Of a stretch of DNA of 64,000 bases, positions 48,267 to 59,939 are shown piece after piece (the stretch's first letter is position 1; every line of letters begins with the position of its first letter). The translations under genes and the position numbers were made by a program. Source of the stretch: Nageia nagi (taxonomy: Eukaryota > Pinophyta); the NCBI GenBank assembly GCA_050084985.1, contig JBITNC010000001.1:104222001-104286000 (forward strand), in the 5' to 3' direction. The notes beneath the pieces are model-generated. The model was not told where the DNA came from. It was given only the letters and a program-made list of their open reading frames with translations, and made no database searches.

Positions 48267-48875
48267 TGTTGGAAATTATGTTTTATCATAACCAAGTTTG
48301 ACTTGAAAATACAACATTAGCATTCTATGTTTTTATTCTTTTAGTTAAATATACCCACCTTCACATTTAGAGTTGAAATGCTACCACGTTTCTATAATTC
48401 TGTCACATTTTTTGAACATCATGATATTTTTAGGCACATATAAAATATCATAACATTTCATCAAAGATTATTTAGTTATGATTCTTAGTATTATTTATTA
48501 TTCATTTTATAATTATAAATCATTAGTTAAGAGCATGTTCTAGTAGTAATTGATTCCTTATGAACCTTGTAGGTTAGCATTGTAATTTGATTTTATTCTT
48601 AAGGATTATAAAATTGTTATCTTGAGTGTGTATCTTGTTGTGAGACCAAGTGAAGTGTATTTTCTATTGTGTTTTTAGGTGTGAATTCTTGAATAAAACT
48701 ATATTATATGATGTATATATCAAATTTATACTATTAATATATTCATTCCATTCTATGTACTCCATTGATGTATTGATCCATTATTGATTGATATTAATGA
48801 GATTGTATTTTCTTCATGTTTGATTATTATTGAATGTATATGCATTGAGATTCACTAAATATATTTAGATTCTCA
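48267..48875 (+). repeat. 5' LTR of a copia-like non-autonomous element (E1)
   Basis: It starts TGTTGGAAATTATG and ends TTTAGATTCTCA (609 bp). It is followed after three bases by TGGTATCATATC, a diverged primer-binding site (48879-48890), and then by a gag start at about 49060. Its start matches the LTR start at 57498, and its second half matches sequence inside both copies of the 2.44-kb duplication (about 52010-52480 and 62630-63100). Confidence 0.65.
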
Positions 48876-49059
48876 TTATGGTATCATATCTAGTTTGATT
48901 TGATGGGTTTGAAGAAATATTTTTGAATTGAAGAGTTAGAGTAAACATATGGGGATCTTGAGAATAATTTGTAAAAAGTTATTTTTTGGTTGATTTTCTT
49001 TAGGATTTGTTATTTATCTAGTGTAATGGTTATCAAAACTAATTTCTTACTAGTTATAT

Positions 49060-50170
49060 AATTCCATGGAGAGTATTTTTATTTTTGAAGCATAAAAATG
49101 AAGACATTATTGATGGGAAAAGGAATATGGGATATTGTTGAAGATGGGTATGTAAAACCAAAATATTAGAGCTCTCTTGGAGGAGAGGAAAAAAGATTTA
49201 AAAATGAGGATATCATAAAAATTATTTAGATCTTCTTGATATTATAAAATGTATGAATAAGTATACGTGTTCACTTCTTATAAGATTTAGGTTAGTGTGG
49301 GAAGCATGGAAAAGGTTAAAAGATTATTTTATGGGTAATAAAATTAATCAATAGACTATTTTGGGAAAGGGGAGAATTGTTGTTTCATATTTGAGAAAAA
49401 TATTGAAGAAGAAGAAGAAGAGGTTTATATTATTTAAAAGGAAGAGGAGGAGGAAGAGATTTTCTAGCTAATATAGGAAAATAGAATGAAGAGTTTATCA
49501 TAGAGGAGGAACAAAAGGATGAAGCCAATGTTAAAGAAAATGTTAATGTTCCTTTCAAATGGTAAAATACAAGTGATGAGATTCTTCTCATGGAGGAAAA
49601 TATTTTTGATAATATTTATCTTAGAAATATATCTTTGGAAAATGAAGATGAACATGCAGCTCTTGTAGACTCTCTACAAAGTGAGAATAGAAATGTTGGA
49701 GATCTTTCAAAGGGTAATAAGGTTGAAACAAAAATTATAATGGATTTCTAACTTGAAGACCATCTATATGGAGTGGAGATAATTATTACAAAGACTATTT
49801 TAGAATTAGAAAAAGAAATTAGAGTTGTACATTAGCTTGAAGATTGCATAAAAGGAGTAAATTATTGTAATAAAAAGGAATGCCTAGTTTGTGTTGTTAA
49901 TGAAAAACTATTTTTTATTGATGAAAAAGTGATGCAGATAAAGGAATGTTGGAATGAAACTCATTCTTCAAGAATGGTATATGACTATTTTATAAAACAA
50001 GTTTTGATTATTGAAGAAGAAATACTCATAAAGGATTATTTTCTTGAATACCATTCATTTGGAGTGAATGAATATTGTGCAACATTAAATTTTGATGGAT
50101 TACTTGTTAAGAAGATTATTGCTAGTCCATTTGGGATCAATGCTCAAATTTTATTAATGAGAGAGAGGTA
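49060..50170 (+). pseudogene. E1 copia-like gag followed by an acidic frame of unknown function
   Basis: The gag start reads IKMKTLLMGKGIWDIVEDGY followed by VKP, a typical UBN2/copia-gag N-terminus. Fragments near 49300-49350 match the AWxxLxxxYxGN block. After a purine-rich GAA/GAG tract (49400-49460) a long, almost open, acidic frame runs to 50170: EEFIIEEEQKDEANVKENVN, ISLENEDEHAALVDSLQSEN, KKECLVCVVNEKLFFIDEK, DYFLEYHSFGVNEYCATLNF. It has few stops over about 230 codons but resembles neither protease nor integrase. The element probably encoded only gag plus this extra protein and relied on relatives for pol. Confidence 0.55.
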
Positions 50171-50647
50171 AATGCTAATAACAGTTTTCTTGATTCTAAG
50201 GTTGGAAAAGGTAACTTTATAAGAGTGAATATTATTTTGATGAAAGAGTAAAATAGTAAAATATTATTTATAAAGGAACAATGGAAGGAGAATATTATTT
50301 TGGAGAAAATTTTTAAACTATTATATTAAAAGAGTTACTGAAAAATGAAAAATATCATATCAAGATATCACTAGGATTTTTCTCTTATGAGCAAAAATTA
50401 CAAATTATTTTATGTAAAAAGGTAATGTTAAATTGGTCTTGTAAACAACAATATGAAGTTGAATACCTTCATTAGAACGTGGAATGCGAATAAATTGAAA
50501 ATAATATTTTGTTGATAAAGGACCATCCATTATTTGGAAGTATTTATAGTCATATTATGGTTTATTTTTATATCAAGAATAATCAATTATTGGTTGTAAA
50601 TAATGTCCAAAAAGAGTAATTGTTTTCAGATAAGGCATATTTACTAG

Positions 50648-50790
50648 TTATAATGGTGTATATGATGGCTACCACATTATCTATTATTATTGTGAAGATT
50701 TGTAAAATTATTATGTGTTATGATTAGATAGTTCAATTTGATAAATACTTAGTTGCACTATGGATAAATGTTGGAGATGAAATTGATTAT
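50648..50790 (+). repeat. 143-bp duplicate, copy 1
   Basis: It starts TTATAATGGTGTATATGATG and is nearly identical (about two differences) to 57086-57228. Here it is followed after five bases (GTGAT) by the 2.44-kb duplicated block. At the other locus 4.2 kb separates the two. Confidence 0.95.
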
Positions 50791-50795
50791 GTGAT

Positions 50796-53233
50796 CTAAA
50801 ATACACAAAAGAAAAAGCACCTAGTTTAATGAAGGGGAAAGGCACTTCTTCTCCATGTGATCTTAAGCTTGATAGTCTTGATTATTTGGTTGCTTGGTGG
50901 TATTTTTCCTCAAGTTAGGCCCTTGTATTTATAGCCTTGAAATGGAGGTAAATGACATTTTTCTTAATCTTCTCACTTTAATAGAAAATTAATATTTAAT
51001 TCTAAAGTTCAATCTTAAGGACTAAAATTAATATTATTGGGTTCATGTCCTTTTTTGGATGTAATTCTCCTAATTCAAGGTAAGTTAATATTAAGTTACT
51101 ATTAAGACCATTATTATTTAACACCTCATATAAGAAGACAAAGGACATGTGCTCCCTCCTAATAATTGGTTAATAATTTGCAAATTAGTCCAAAATATCC
51201 TTTAATATTAAAGTATATTTTAATAATGTTTTTACTATTAGAATTATGCGGTAATAGTATGGGCACTCATTTATAACTTTTACCCTATTTAAATTTATTT
51301 TTCTAACCTTATGTGTATTTTCAAATCTAAATAAGGTATATTCATTTTTGTTTATATTTTCAAATTAAAAATTCAAAACATAAGGAAAATACACCTTTAC
51401 CTACAATGATCATCTCATCCTGTAGGGCAAGATTAATCCACATATTTGCAACACATTTCCATCAAGTAATTGATAATCATAGCAATTATTATATATGCAA
51501 CTACATGATTTATTATGGTTATAGGGTGTATCAATGATTTAATGCTAATCATTTCCTCCTTCTTACCCTTCTATTCCCATCACCAATTCACCATTTATCC
51601 TTAAGGTCTTTGGATCACTTTCCATCTCAAGGTAACTTGTTACCTACATCATGGGAGAAACCTCAAGGCTAACATCAAATTATTATAATTAATACATATT
51701 TCCTTATCAAATTCATCATCACCATAGCATTATTTCAAACATGATCCATCCAAATCCTTTACGGTATTCAAGGTCAAATAGTTTCATGAGGTGGGTCATG
51801 ACATTAAATCAACCAAAATTCATCAGGCTAGAAAAATTAGTACCAAAGCTAACTTGATTCAAGCACTGATTACCAATTTGAGCTTATTCCACTAGTTTCT
51901 AGCTAATTATGTACACAAACCAAAGATTATATACATCCAAAGTATTTAATGAATTTGGCTAGAAGATATCCTTATGCTTTTTGAAATGCCATCACATTTC
52001 CAGAATGTTATGACATTTCTAGGAAGATCTAAAACACCACAATATTTCATCATATATTCTTTTATTATGATTCTTAGCATTAGTTTTTCTTCTTTTGTAA
52101 CCATAACTCATCAATTACAAGCATATTCTAGGAGTAACTAATTCTATATGAACCTTTTAGATTCTAATTGTAATTCAACCTTTCATTTCTTCATTTTTAT
52201 AACATAGTTATTATCTTGAGTGTGTAGCTTGGTGTGAGAGACAAAGTGAAGTGTATTTGTTGTTATGATTTTTGATATGGGTTCTTTAATATAACTCCAT
52301 TCTATAATTTATATATCATATTTCCAATATTAATATATTCAATCCATTTTATTTACTACATTGATGTGTTGCTTTATTATTGATTGAGATTTATGATATT
52401 ATATTTTCTCCATGTTTAAATATTATTAAATGTATGTGCATTAAAATTTATTGAATCTATTTAAATTCTCATGTGATATATATAATTAAGTCATAATGAG
52501 AATTTTTATCCTAATATATGACTTCAATAAATAAGATATGTAATCTCCAGTAAGTGTTGAAAATTGAGCTTAGTTGGAAAATTAAAACATACATTTCATT
52601 TGGATTTTGGGTAGCTTTTAGTGTTTAATATTATGGTTATCTTTGAATGTATTTTTTTTGTTTATTCTCTATGCCACTTAGTGGGTTTCCTATTTGTAAA
52701 TACTTAGAAATATTGTAACAATATTTAGTTATTTGTAGTAAGAATTTGGTTAATATTTTATGTAACAATCCTCAGAGTGACAACTATCAAGTAGTACTTA
52801 GTTATTAGCCTTCCATGGAGCATCTTTCTATTATAGATCTATGACTATATATTTTTGTAATATCTCCATCAATAGAGTAGGATAATATAGTTTACATTTC
52901 TCATTATGGCATCATAACTTGTAGAAATAGATGGGTTATAAGAGGTTATGGGTACTTTTCATAAATTTACAAAGTTTTACAAAGTATGAACCCAAAGCAT
53001 CATCCTATGTTTTTGTAATTCTTAATGCTTGTAAGTGTGTGATAGTGAGATCTAGATAGCTCTATATATATCATAGTCTACTATAGGCTATAGCATGAAA
53101 GTATGTAATTCGTGAATGATTAATAATCTTATAAAGGCTATTGCAACATTATTTCAGAGCTGAGTTGAAATATTATGTTCTTATTTCAAAAACTTATATT
53201 TTATTTTTCCAAAGCATAATTTAAATTTATTTT
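50796..53233. repeat. 2.44-kb direct duplication, copy 1 (composite of old LTR pieces)
   Basis: It matches 61417-63853 over its entire length with roughly 3 percent difference by eye and almost no net indel (2438 against 2437 bp). Inside are a family X LTR-like part (50796-51803; minus strand TGTCATGACCCACC start and TATAAATACAAGGG promoter block), a piece matching the second half of the E1 LTR, then 52554-52903 starting TGTTGAAAATTGAGC and ending TTTCTCA, and a decayed primer-binding site TGGCATCATAACT at 52907. Copy 1 continues into a gag start at 53293. Copy 2 is cut off by another LTR. Confidence 0.9.
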
Positions 53234-53292
53234 CCATAAAAACTTGTCAAATTTAGTATAAGGAGACTATTTTTTATTTTTTTATTATCATG

Positions 53293-54425
53293 TATGTAAA
53301 TTTGGAAGTATCAAAATTCAGTGGTGAAAACTATGAATTTTGGGTAATTAAGATGAGAATATTTTATTGTGTAAAGGAATTTAGAATGCCATTATTAATG
53401 GATATGATGAACCAAATTAGATAAACTTTTAATAAGAGGAGAAAAGTGTAAGAAAAGAGGAGAAACACCAAATTTCCTTTCCTTTATTAGAGATCAAAAA
53501 GAGTATGAAGGAGAATACATTTCCACTCACTACAAGTTGTGGGATAGGTACAAGTGCATGTAAAATATTGCAAGATATTTTTTATCTTATGTATAAAGAG
53601 TACATGAGCAAGGGGGATTCTTATGAAGAGCAACACTATTTTGAATGCTTTTTGGAAAAATTTGCTTGCAAGCTTTTGAGGAGACTTATGAAGTCTTAGA
53701 TTATTTTTTACGTTGAGTTTGTTGCTGAAGGAAATAATGTTAATGAAGAAGAAGAAAGTATTATTTTTGGTTTAAATAGTGAAGGAAATGAAGCATACCT
53801 TGTTGAGGATATGAGAAATCTCATATTTCTATTATTCCATATTTATTTTATTATTATTACCTCACGAAGGAGGCACACAATGTTACTAAAATTGTTGATA
53901 GTCCTCTTCATATAGAGAATACATATGTTGGTGCTTATCTTAATAAAAAACATCAAAGAGTTATTTTTTGTTGATATTTATCTTAACAACATTAATGAAA
54001 ATGGTTTTGATATTTATGATAAGTTTGTACCTATTAAAAATTCTCTAGAAGGGTAAATACATATGAATATAATGAAGAATGTATCATAAAAAAGGCATCT
54101 AATGAAAAAATCTCATGGAAGAGGGAAAAGACCAAAATTTGGATGATGGAGCATATCCTAAAGGAGCCAGCACTTCACCATGATTGATTGCTTATGTTGA
54201 TTCGAAATTTGATCTCTTAAAAGGAAAATAGATTATCAATTCTTTTAAATAGAAAAAGATCAAGATGAAAAGATACACTCATGGAAGACTGTTACTATTT
54301 GGTTGTAGCCTACTTAGATGAAGTGGAAGACCATTCAATTAGAATGGAATATTATGAATACCACTCACATGTAGTAGATGAAGATACAAATGAAAATCAC
54401 TTCTAAATACTACTACATTTGAAGG
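53293..54425 (+). pseudogene. E2 copia-like gag followed by an acidic frame of unknown function
   Basis: The frame opens LEVSKFSGENYEFWVIKMRI, a copia gag N-terminus, about 390 bp after the primer-binding site at 52907. Later pieces include CFLEKFACKLLRRLMK, GNNVNEEEESIIFGLNSEGN, a NKKHQRVIF segment and EYHSHVVDEDTNENHF near the end. The last one parallels EYHSFGVNEYCATLNF of E1, so both encode the same unknown protein family. More stops and shifts than in E1. The frame is lost where the 54.4-57.1 kb block begins. Confidence 0.5.
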
Positions 54426-57085
54426 GTTTTGTGTCATTCTATGCATCACACCATAGTGTACTTTTTTTGTTTTTTCTCATCTAGTTGATGTCTCACTTGA
54501 CACTAAGGGTATTTTCAACTAATGCATCAAGTTTGATGTTATCATATCTTGTGTTTAGTGCCAACCTATGCATATAGATTAAAAGTATATTGTATCATGT
54601 GTAAATGTTTTATGCATTAGGTGAGGAGTCAAGTCCTCGATGCATAAAACATTACATGATGAGTAATAATACTAATGTACTAAGGGTTAGGTGTGGCATC
54701 AAGCTTTAGACTCATAAAATATCGATCTAAGAGTCATAAAAATGATGCATTTGGATTCATTTTTGGAGTCACATTTTAGACATTAAGAGAGGTCTATAAT
54801 GAGTCATTTAGCTAATGCATTACGCATCAATTTTAGAGTGAAATGTTAGATGCAAAAAAGAGGCAAGTGACAAGTCATGTACCTGATGCATTAGGTGTTA
54901 GGTGTGGCATCATATTTTTATAATTTTAAATTGATATATTGATGCTTTTTGCATTACGTATGACATTGACTTATGATGCAAAAAATGTTAATTTTTAGAA
55001 AAATTATATTTTTTTATTATTACCAATTTTTATTTCATTCTTTTAATACAATCAAAATTCATTGAATGTAATATAGTACATTCAAAATAAATTCAATTTT
55101 TATTTTATTTTTTTAATACATTTAAAATACATTAATGAAAAATTAAATTATAATACATTAAAAGTAAAAACATTAAAATTTAAACATATAACCATTAAAA
55201 ACATGCATAATAAAAATAAAACTTAAAATAGTTAAAAATAAATAATATAACTCATTCATAATGAAATTAAAACTTTAACATATAACACATTAATAATAAG
55301 TAATATAAAAAATATTCATAATTTAAAATAGTAAGGTTTCTCAATTATTAGGTGTATATAATCTTAATCAATTGAAAATGTCTCATGAATAACACATTCA
55401 TGCTAATGCCCCAAATCTATCAATCATTATCATAACCATGCCTAGTGTACTCATCATCTCTATCCTCATCATTGACATCTATTTTGGTAATTTACCACCT
55501 CTTCAGATCACCCTCTTGTTCACCCTCATGTCCACCCTTGAATCAATCCTCCTCACCCTACAAAGAATAATCAACTAAATATTAGTAAATAAATAAAACT
55601 AAAATTTTTATACATCAATATCAAATAATGTAATTAATTAAAAATAATTTAAATATTACTTATAGTCTCAGATGCTATCTTCAAGACTAATGCTTGAAAA
55701 CCATTATGAAGGGCAAATTTCACTTCATCTTTTGAAGGATATCTATCATATTTTTCATACTACAAAAATACATATTTAATTAAATAATATTTTAAATATA
55801 TAACTATTCACTTATAAAACATTTAATAAATAATTAAATATACTTACATATCTTTATTCAAACCCTAATTTTCTTAATTTTCCTAACTTATATGTATATG
55901 TCATGGATGATGTGCTATATCAGGCATGCATGACTTTTTCAAACTACGATGGTTCAGTAATGGATTCTCTACTTGTTGCCTTCTCCTCCACTTTTTTTGT
56001 TAACCTCTTCCAAAAACTTTTGTCAACATCAATAAGCATACCTCCTTTATGCTTATTTTTAGGAAGTTTTTTATTTTATTTCTGATCTTATCTATCCTAC
56101 ACTTTAAATTCTTTCCCATCTATTGTAATGCCCATTTTGAATTCCATGGATCATCAAATTCCTTTTTAAGGATATCTATCACTCTATGTTTTTCTCTAAA
56201 TACATAATTTTTTAAGAAATAAATTAAAAAATTATGTAAAAAGTACTATTAATAATAATTTATATAAAATTATATATATGCTTGGTTTAATTTACTTTTT
56301 CCACTCAAGGTTTATTATGAGATCAAACTGATGGAAGGTGCATTTTCTGAGAGTATCATAAAAAAATCCCTAAAGAAAATTTAACAATATTAGTAAAATA
56401 ATATATTCCAAAATAAATATATAAATATATAATTTTTAAAATCAATTCTTACCATTCTAATATTTAATAACAACACTATTTTCATCCACCTTAATCTCAA
56501 TATCATTTGTGCCCTTGAATGTCATAAATACAACCTCCATCTTAACTGACTCTAGATCTATAATTACAACATTACCTAGATTATCTTTATTGAATGTAAT
56601 AATTAATTAATAAAATGTAACTTCAATTTATTTTTTAAAATTAACAAATTAAATTATGTTATCATCTAGTGATGATCCTGTTGATGATGATTGAGAAACA
56701 CTAGTAGTAGGCCCAAAAGGTCTAGTACCTGAATGCCCAATGTCTATTTTTCTATTAATTTATCTATCTAGCTCACACTTAACCATCCATTATGTGGCCA
56801 TTTTGTATAATTTGGCCACTATCTTACTCTATAAAAAATATTAAAAAAGTAAAGTTAGTTTTTATTTCGAAATGAATACTATTAAATAAAATATTGACAA
56901 CTCACATTCATAAATTAATACTTACTAATCCTTTTTTTTGTTGTATTTGAAGATGTTGACTTCTTTCCTCTCCTATCATCAACCATGATTATCACTAAAT
57001 AAAGATAAAACAAAAAATATTATTAGTATAAAAAATTTAAAACTATTGAATTTGATAAATCTAACATGGTCTACCAATATTAACT
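54426..57085 (-). mobile_element. Possible CACTA-like DNA transposon relic with multi-exon gene on the minus strand
   Basis: The block interrupts E2: E2-like sequence stops near 54425 and resumes at 57086. Its left 500 bp carries repeated words such as GATGCATTAGGTG and GGTGTGGCATCA in both orientations, resembling subterminal repeats. On the minus strand short coding-like segments are bounded by splice-like sites: MVDDRRGKKSTSSNTTKK (about 56985, donor GTAAGT near 56925), HSGTRPFGPTTSVSQSSSTG (about 56670-56735), KMEVVFMTFKGTNDIEIKV (about 56480-56545), REKHRVIDILKKEFDDPWNS (about 56140-56205) and YEKYDRYPSKDEVKFALHNG (about 55690-55760). The REKH...W segment loosely recalls plant Transposase_24 proteins. 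Terminal inverted repeats and a 3-bp TSD were not found. Confidence 0.35.
54607..54650. repeat. Short perfect-stem hairpin in the subterminal region
   Basis: GTTTTATGCAT (54607-54617) pairs with ATGCATAAAAC (54640-54650), and inside it GAGGA (54623-54627) pairs with TCCTC (54634-54638), leaving a six-base loop. It lies among the GATGCATTAGG repeats of the DNA-transposon-like block. Confidence 0.85.
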
Positions 57086-57497
57086 TTATAATGGTGTATA
57101 TGATGGCTACCACATTATCTATTATTATTGTGAAGATTTGTAAAATTATTATGTGTTATGATTAGATAGTTCAATTTGATAAATACTCAGTTGCACTATG
57201 GATAACTGTTGGAGATGAAATTGATTATCACATAAATACATGGTTGTTGAGAATCATTGACAAGATTGATGATGAGGATACTTTTGATTATTAAAAGGTA
57301 CCTAAATATTTATGTAGTAAAAAGAAAATATGAAGGATAGCCTACATAAAGAGTAGAAGAGTTTTGGGTGCCAACAAAAACTATTCACTTTTTCTATTTT
57401 TTAATTATAAAATTGGATGAGGCATAAAAAGCTCTATTAATGAATGTATGATGCTTTATAACTTAGTTTTGAGTCCTTTAATAATAAAAGGGGATAA
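57086..57497 (+). mobile_element. 3' internal end of an E-type element with 143-bp duplicate copy 2 and polypurine tract
   Basis: 57086-57228 is the second copy of the 143-bp duplicate. The sequence then continues to AAAAGGGGATAA (57486-57497), a clear polypurine tract directly before a TGTTGAAAATTG LTR start at 57498. It therefore shows what the E1 copy has lost after 50790. Confidence 0.7.
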
Positions 57498-57640
57498 TGT
57501 TGAAAATTGATCTTGATTAGAACCATGGTTAAATTGAAATTTTGATATCAACATTCTATATTTTTAACTTTTCTAATGAAACATTTCCCCTCTACACATT
57601 TGAAGTTGAAACACTATCATATTTTTTAAAGGATATGGTT
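57498..57640 (+). repeat. Truncated 3' LTR of an E-type element
   Basis: It starts TGTTGAAAATTGATCTTGAT and aligns with the first part of the E1 5' LTR at 48267 (shared ATCAACATTCTATATTTTTA-like and CACATTTGAAGTTGAAA-like blocks). The match fades near 57640, just upstream of the 2.2-kb repeat copy C. Confidence 0.6.
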
Positions 57641-57736
57641 ATCCTTTAGCCAAATTTAACCATTTTTTTGGGGATGTATATCCTATAAATATTGGGTGTA
57701 TATACCTTAAATGTAATGCATCCATCTATTCCCATC

Positions 57737-59830
57737 AACCAAAATCCTAAATTTCAAACCTAATTTCTTATTAATGTAACACTATAATGATCTAGGAATG
57801 GACTAGGTGATCCCACATGAGCTGAATAATGCTGCTAGCTAGTTTAGCACTCACATGCCAAGATTGGTCAAGAAAAAAGATAACCAACCCTGATAAATTT
57901 TTTTTATGTTTACTCCTCAACACTCACCCTATTGAGAAGATGCCTCAAAGGTGACCCCACCATTCTTGTTTCACATCCCATGTGCAATAGGCTTTTTGGT
58001 CATAGTGTAGTGGTTTTCTAATTGGGACCCATACCACCCAAGAAATTACACTCCTACTATGTTAAATTCATTACCTGATGATAACTCTCCATCTCATAGG
58101 AGCGTATAGCTTATCCTAGGCAAGCTTATATATGAGTAGGTAGTATCACCTATGGAATAATCATCATGCCTCTATCTTATAACTACAAGTGGTATGACTA
58201 CTAGTTACCCTTACCTGGTAATTGTAATTTTTTCAATTCTTATTCCCACTTGACACATCTATCAAATGATATGAATCACTAGCTTGTCCATAACTATCGA
58301 CTAGGCCCACCATGTGGTCCAACATCCCCATGCCCATTACTTTGGAAATAATGGGTATTAAACAATACCCTCGAGTAGTTGTTTGGTATAATTTATTATT
58401 AAATGTGTTGACAAAAAGAATCACCCATGACCTAATAACTTTTTAGTAATAATCTCAAACATTGGCAGGAGTATAATATACCATGCATAATAATTGATCA
58501 CAATGTAGACAAAGATCTAATCTAGGTTATAACACTAGTCATCTTTTCCCATGAGGCATGCATCGAAAGTCTCAATTATAGGCTTGCTTAGGAAGTCACA
58601 TAATTCTATTTATCCCATAAGCATTGTATCTCATATAGGGGTCTACTTTTTAAAAGTCTTTATGCATATGTAAAGTAGCAAGTCATGAGGTAAGGTCCTT
58701 ACCTGCTATTGCTATAAAGGTAATGAGGCACAAAGTGGTCCTCACATAAGAAATATTCCTTTGGCTTGTCATTTAGCAGTGCAAGTTTACTTGGAGAAGG
58801 TTCTCTACCATTTTCTTTGCATTATTGCATCCATCATAAAAGTTCCTTTGGGTGGGATTATTCCTTTCTAGATTCTTCATGGTCCTTATCTACTTTATGG
58901 TTTAATTTTGATAGAATCTAAACTTAAATTAGATTTTTTCATTTAACTATGATTATTACCTTATTATAAAAACAAACTCCCAAATTTTCCCAAGGGTCGC
59001 AAACGGTCCCATCTATTCTCATTTCATTCCATTAATACCCATTTTGATCCCAAGGATCCTTACAATTTCCCGAGTGTTCCCAAATTTACATTTGAAACCA
59101 TAGCTCTAATTTAGGATTATTTTCATATTGTTGGGATAGTATTGGGTTTATTTGGATTAATGATCTTGTCTATTTTCTTTATTTAAGAACATTTACTTAA
59201 TTATTTTTATTAAGCAATAACAATTCTTAATACCCATTAACCATTTTCATGTAAAAAATAACAATTCTTACCCCTAATCATTCATATAATCATTACTAAT
59301 CATCATAATGTTATTCGTAATTAAAAGGAAATTCACTAAATCATAATGCTAACATTTCATAAAAAAAAGAGATTTAATTAACTACAAAATAATTTATTTT
59401 TCATTACACAAACAAAATATAAGTACAAAGGAATCTAACTAATACCTAGTAAAATCCATCCATAATACATCTAATTTAATGTCATTTACTTCCATAACTC
59501 TTGAAGATTCCATAATTTAATTACAAAAATTACAAAGGATGATAATACATTATAACTTGTAATACAAATAAAGTACATTCCAACATATCATCTCATATCA
59601 ATGGACTAGTAATTCATCTTTTTTTCATTGTGAAACACCTCCATCGATCTACAAGCAATGAGCATTTTCATGGACCTTTGGTGGATAGGTCAAGTACTAG
59701 GAGAGAGAATGATCAGGATACACTTTACCATTATGCAAAATAATTACATGATTTCTAATTCTATAGACCTCAAGAGGATTTTAGGTCTATTTTGGACTAC
59801 CTCCCTTCCTTGATCATGCAATAATCTATC
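57737..59830. repeat. 2.2-kb dispersed noncoding repeat, copy C
   Basis: It has the same order of landmarks as copy B: ACTCACATGCCAAGATTGGT near 57850, GGCTTTTTGGTCATAGTGTA near 57990, GATAACTCTCCATCTCATAG near 58079, CACCATGTGGTCCAACATCC near 58309, CAAAGTGGTCCTCACAT near 58731 and TATAGACCTCAAGAGGATTT near 59762. No coding frame. It sits where a truncated E-type LTR stops. Confidence 0.75.
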
Positions 59831-59939
59831 TTCCATTTAACTAGTGTAAATTTTAATCGTTAAAGGTTTACCTAACAAGTCCAAAAGGTCTCATATCCCT
59901 ACTCTTCTATTTAATTATTAAACATATTATCATTTAATC

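Noticed and set aside
52554-57640. Pairing the LTR-like 52554-52903 with 57498-57640 as LTRs of one element
   Set aside because: Only about the first 20 bases agree well. 57498-57640 aligns better with the LTR at 48267, so a pair cannot be supported.
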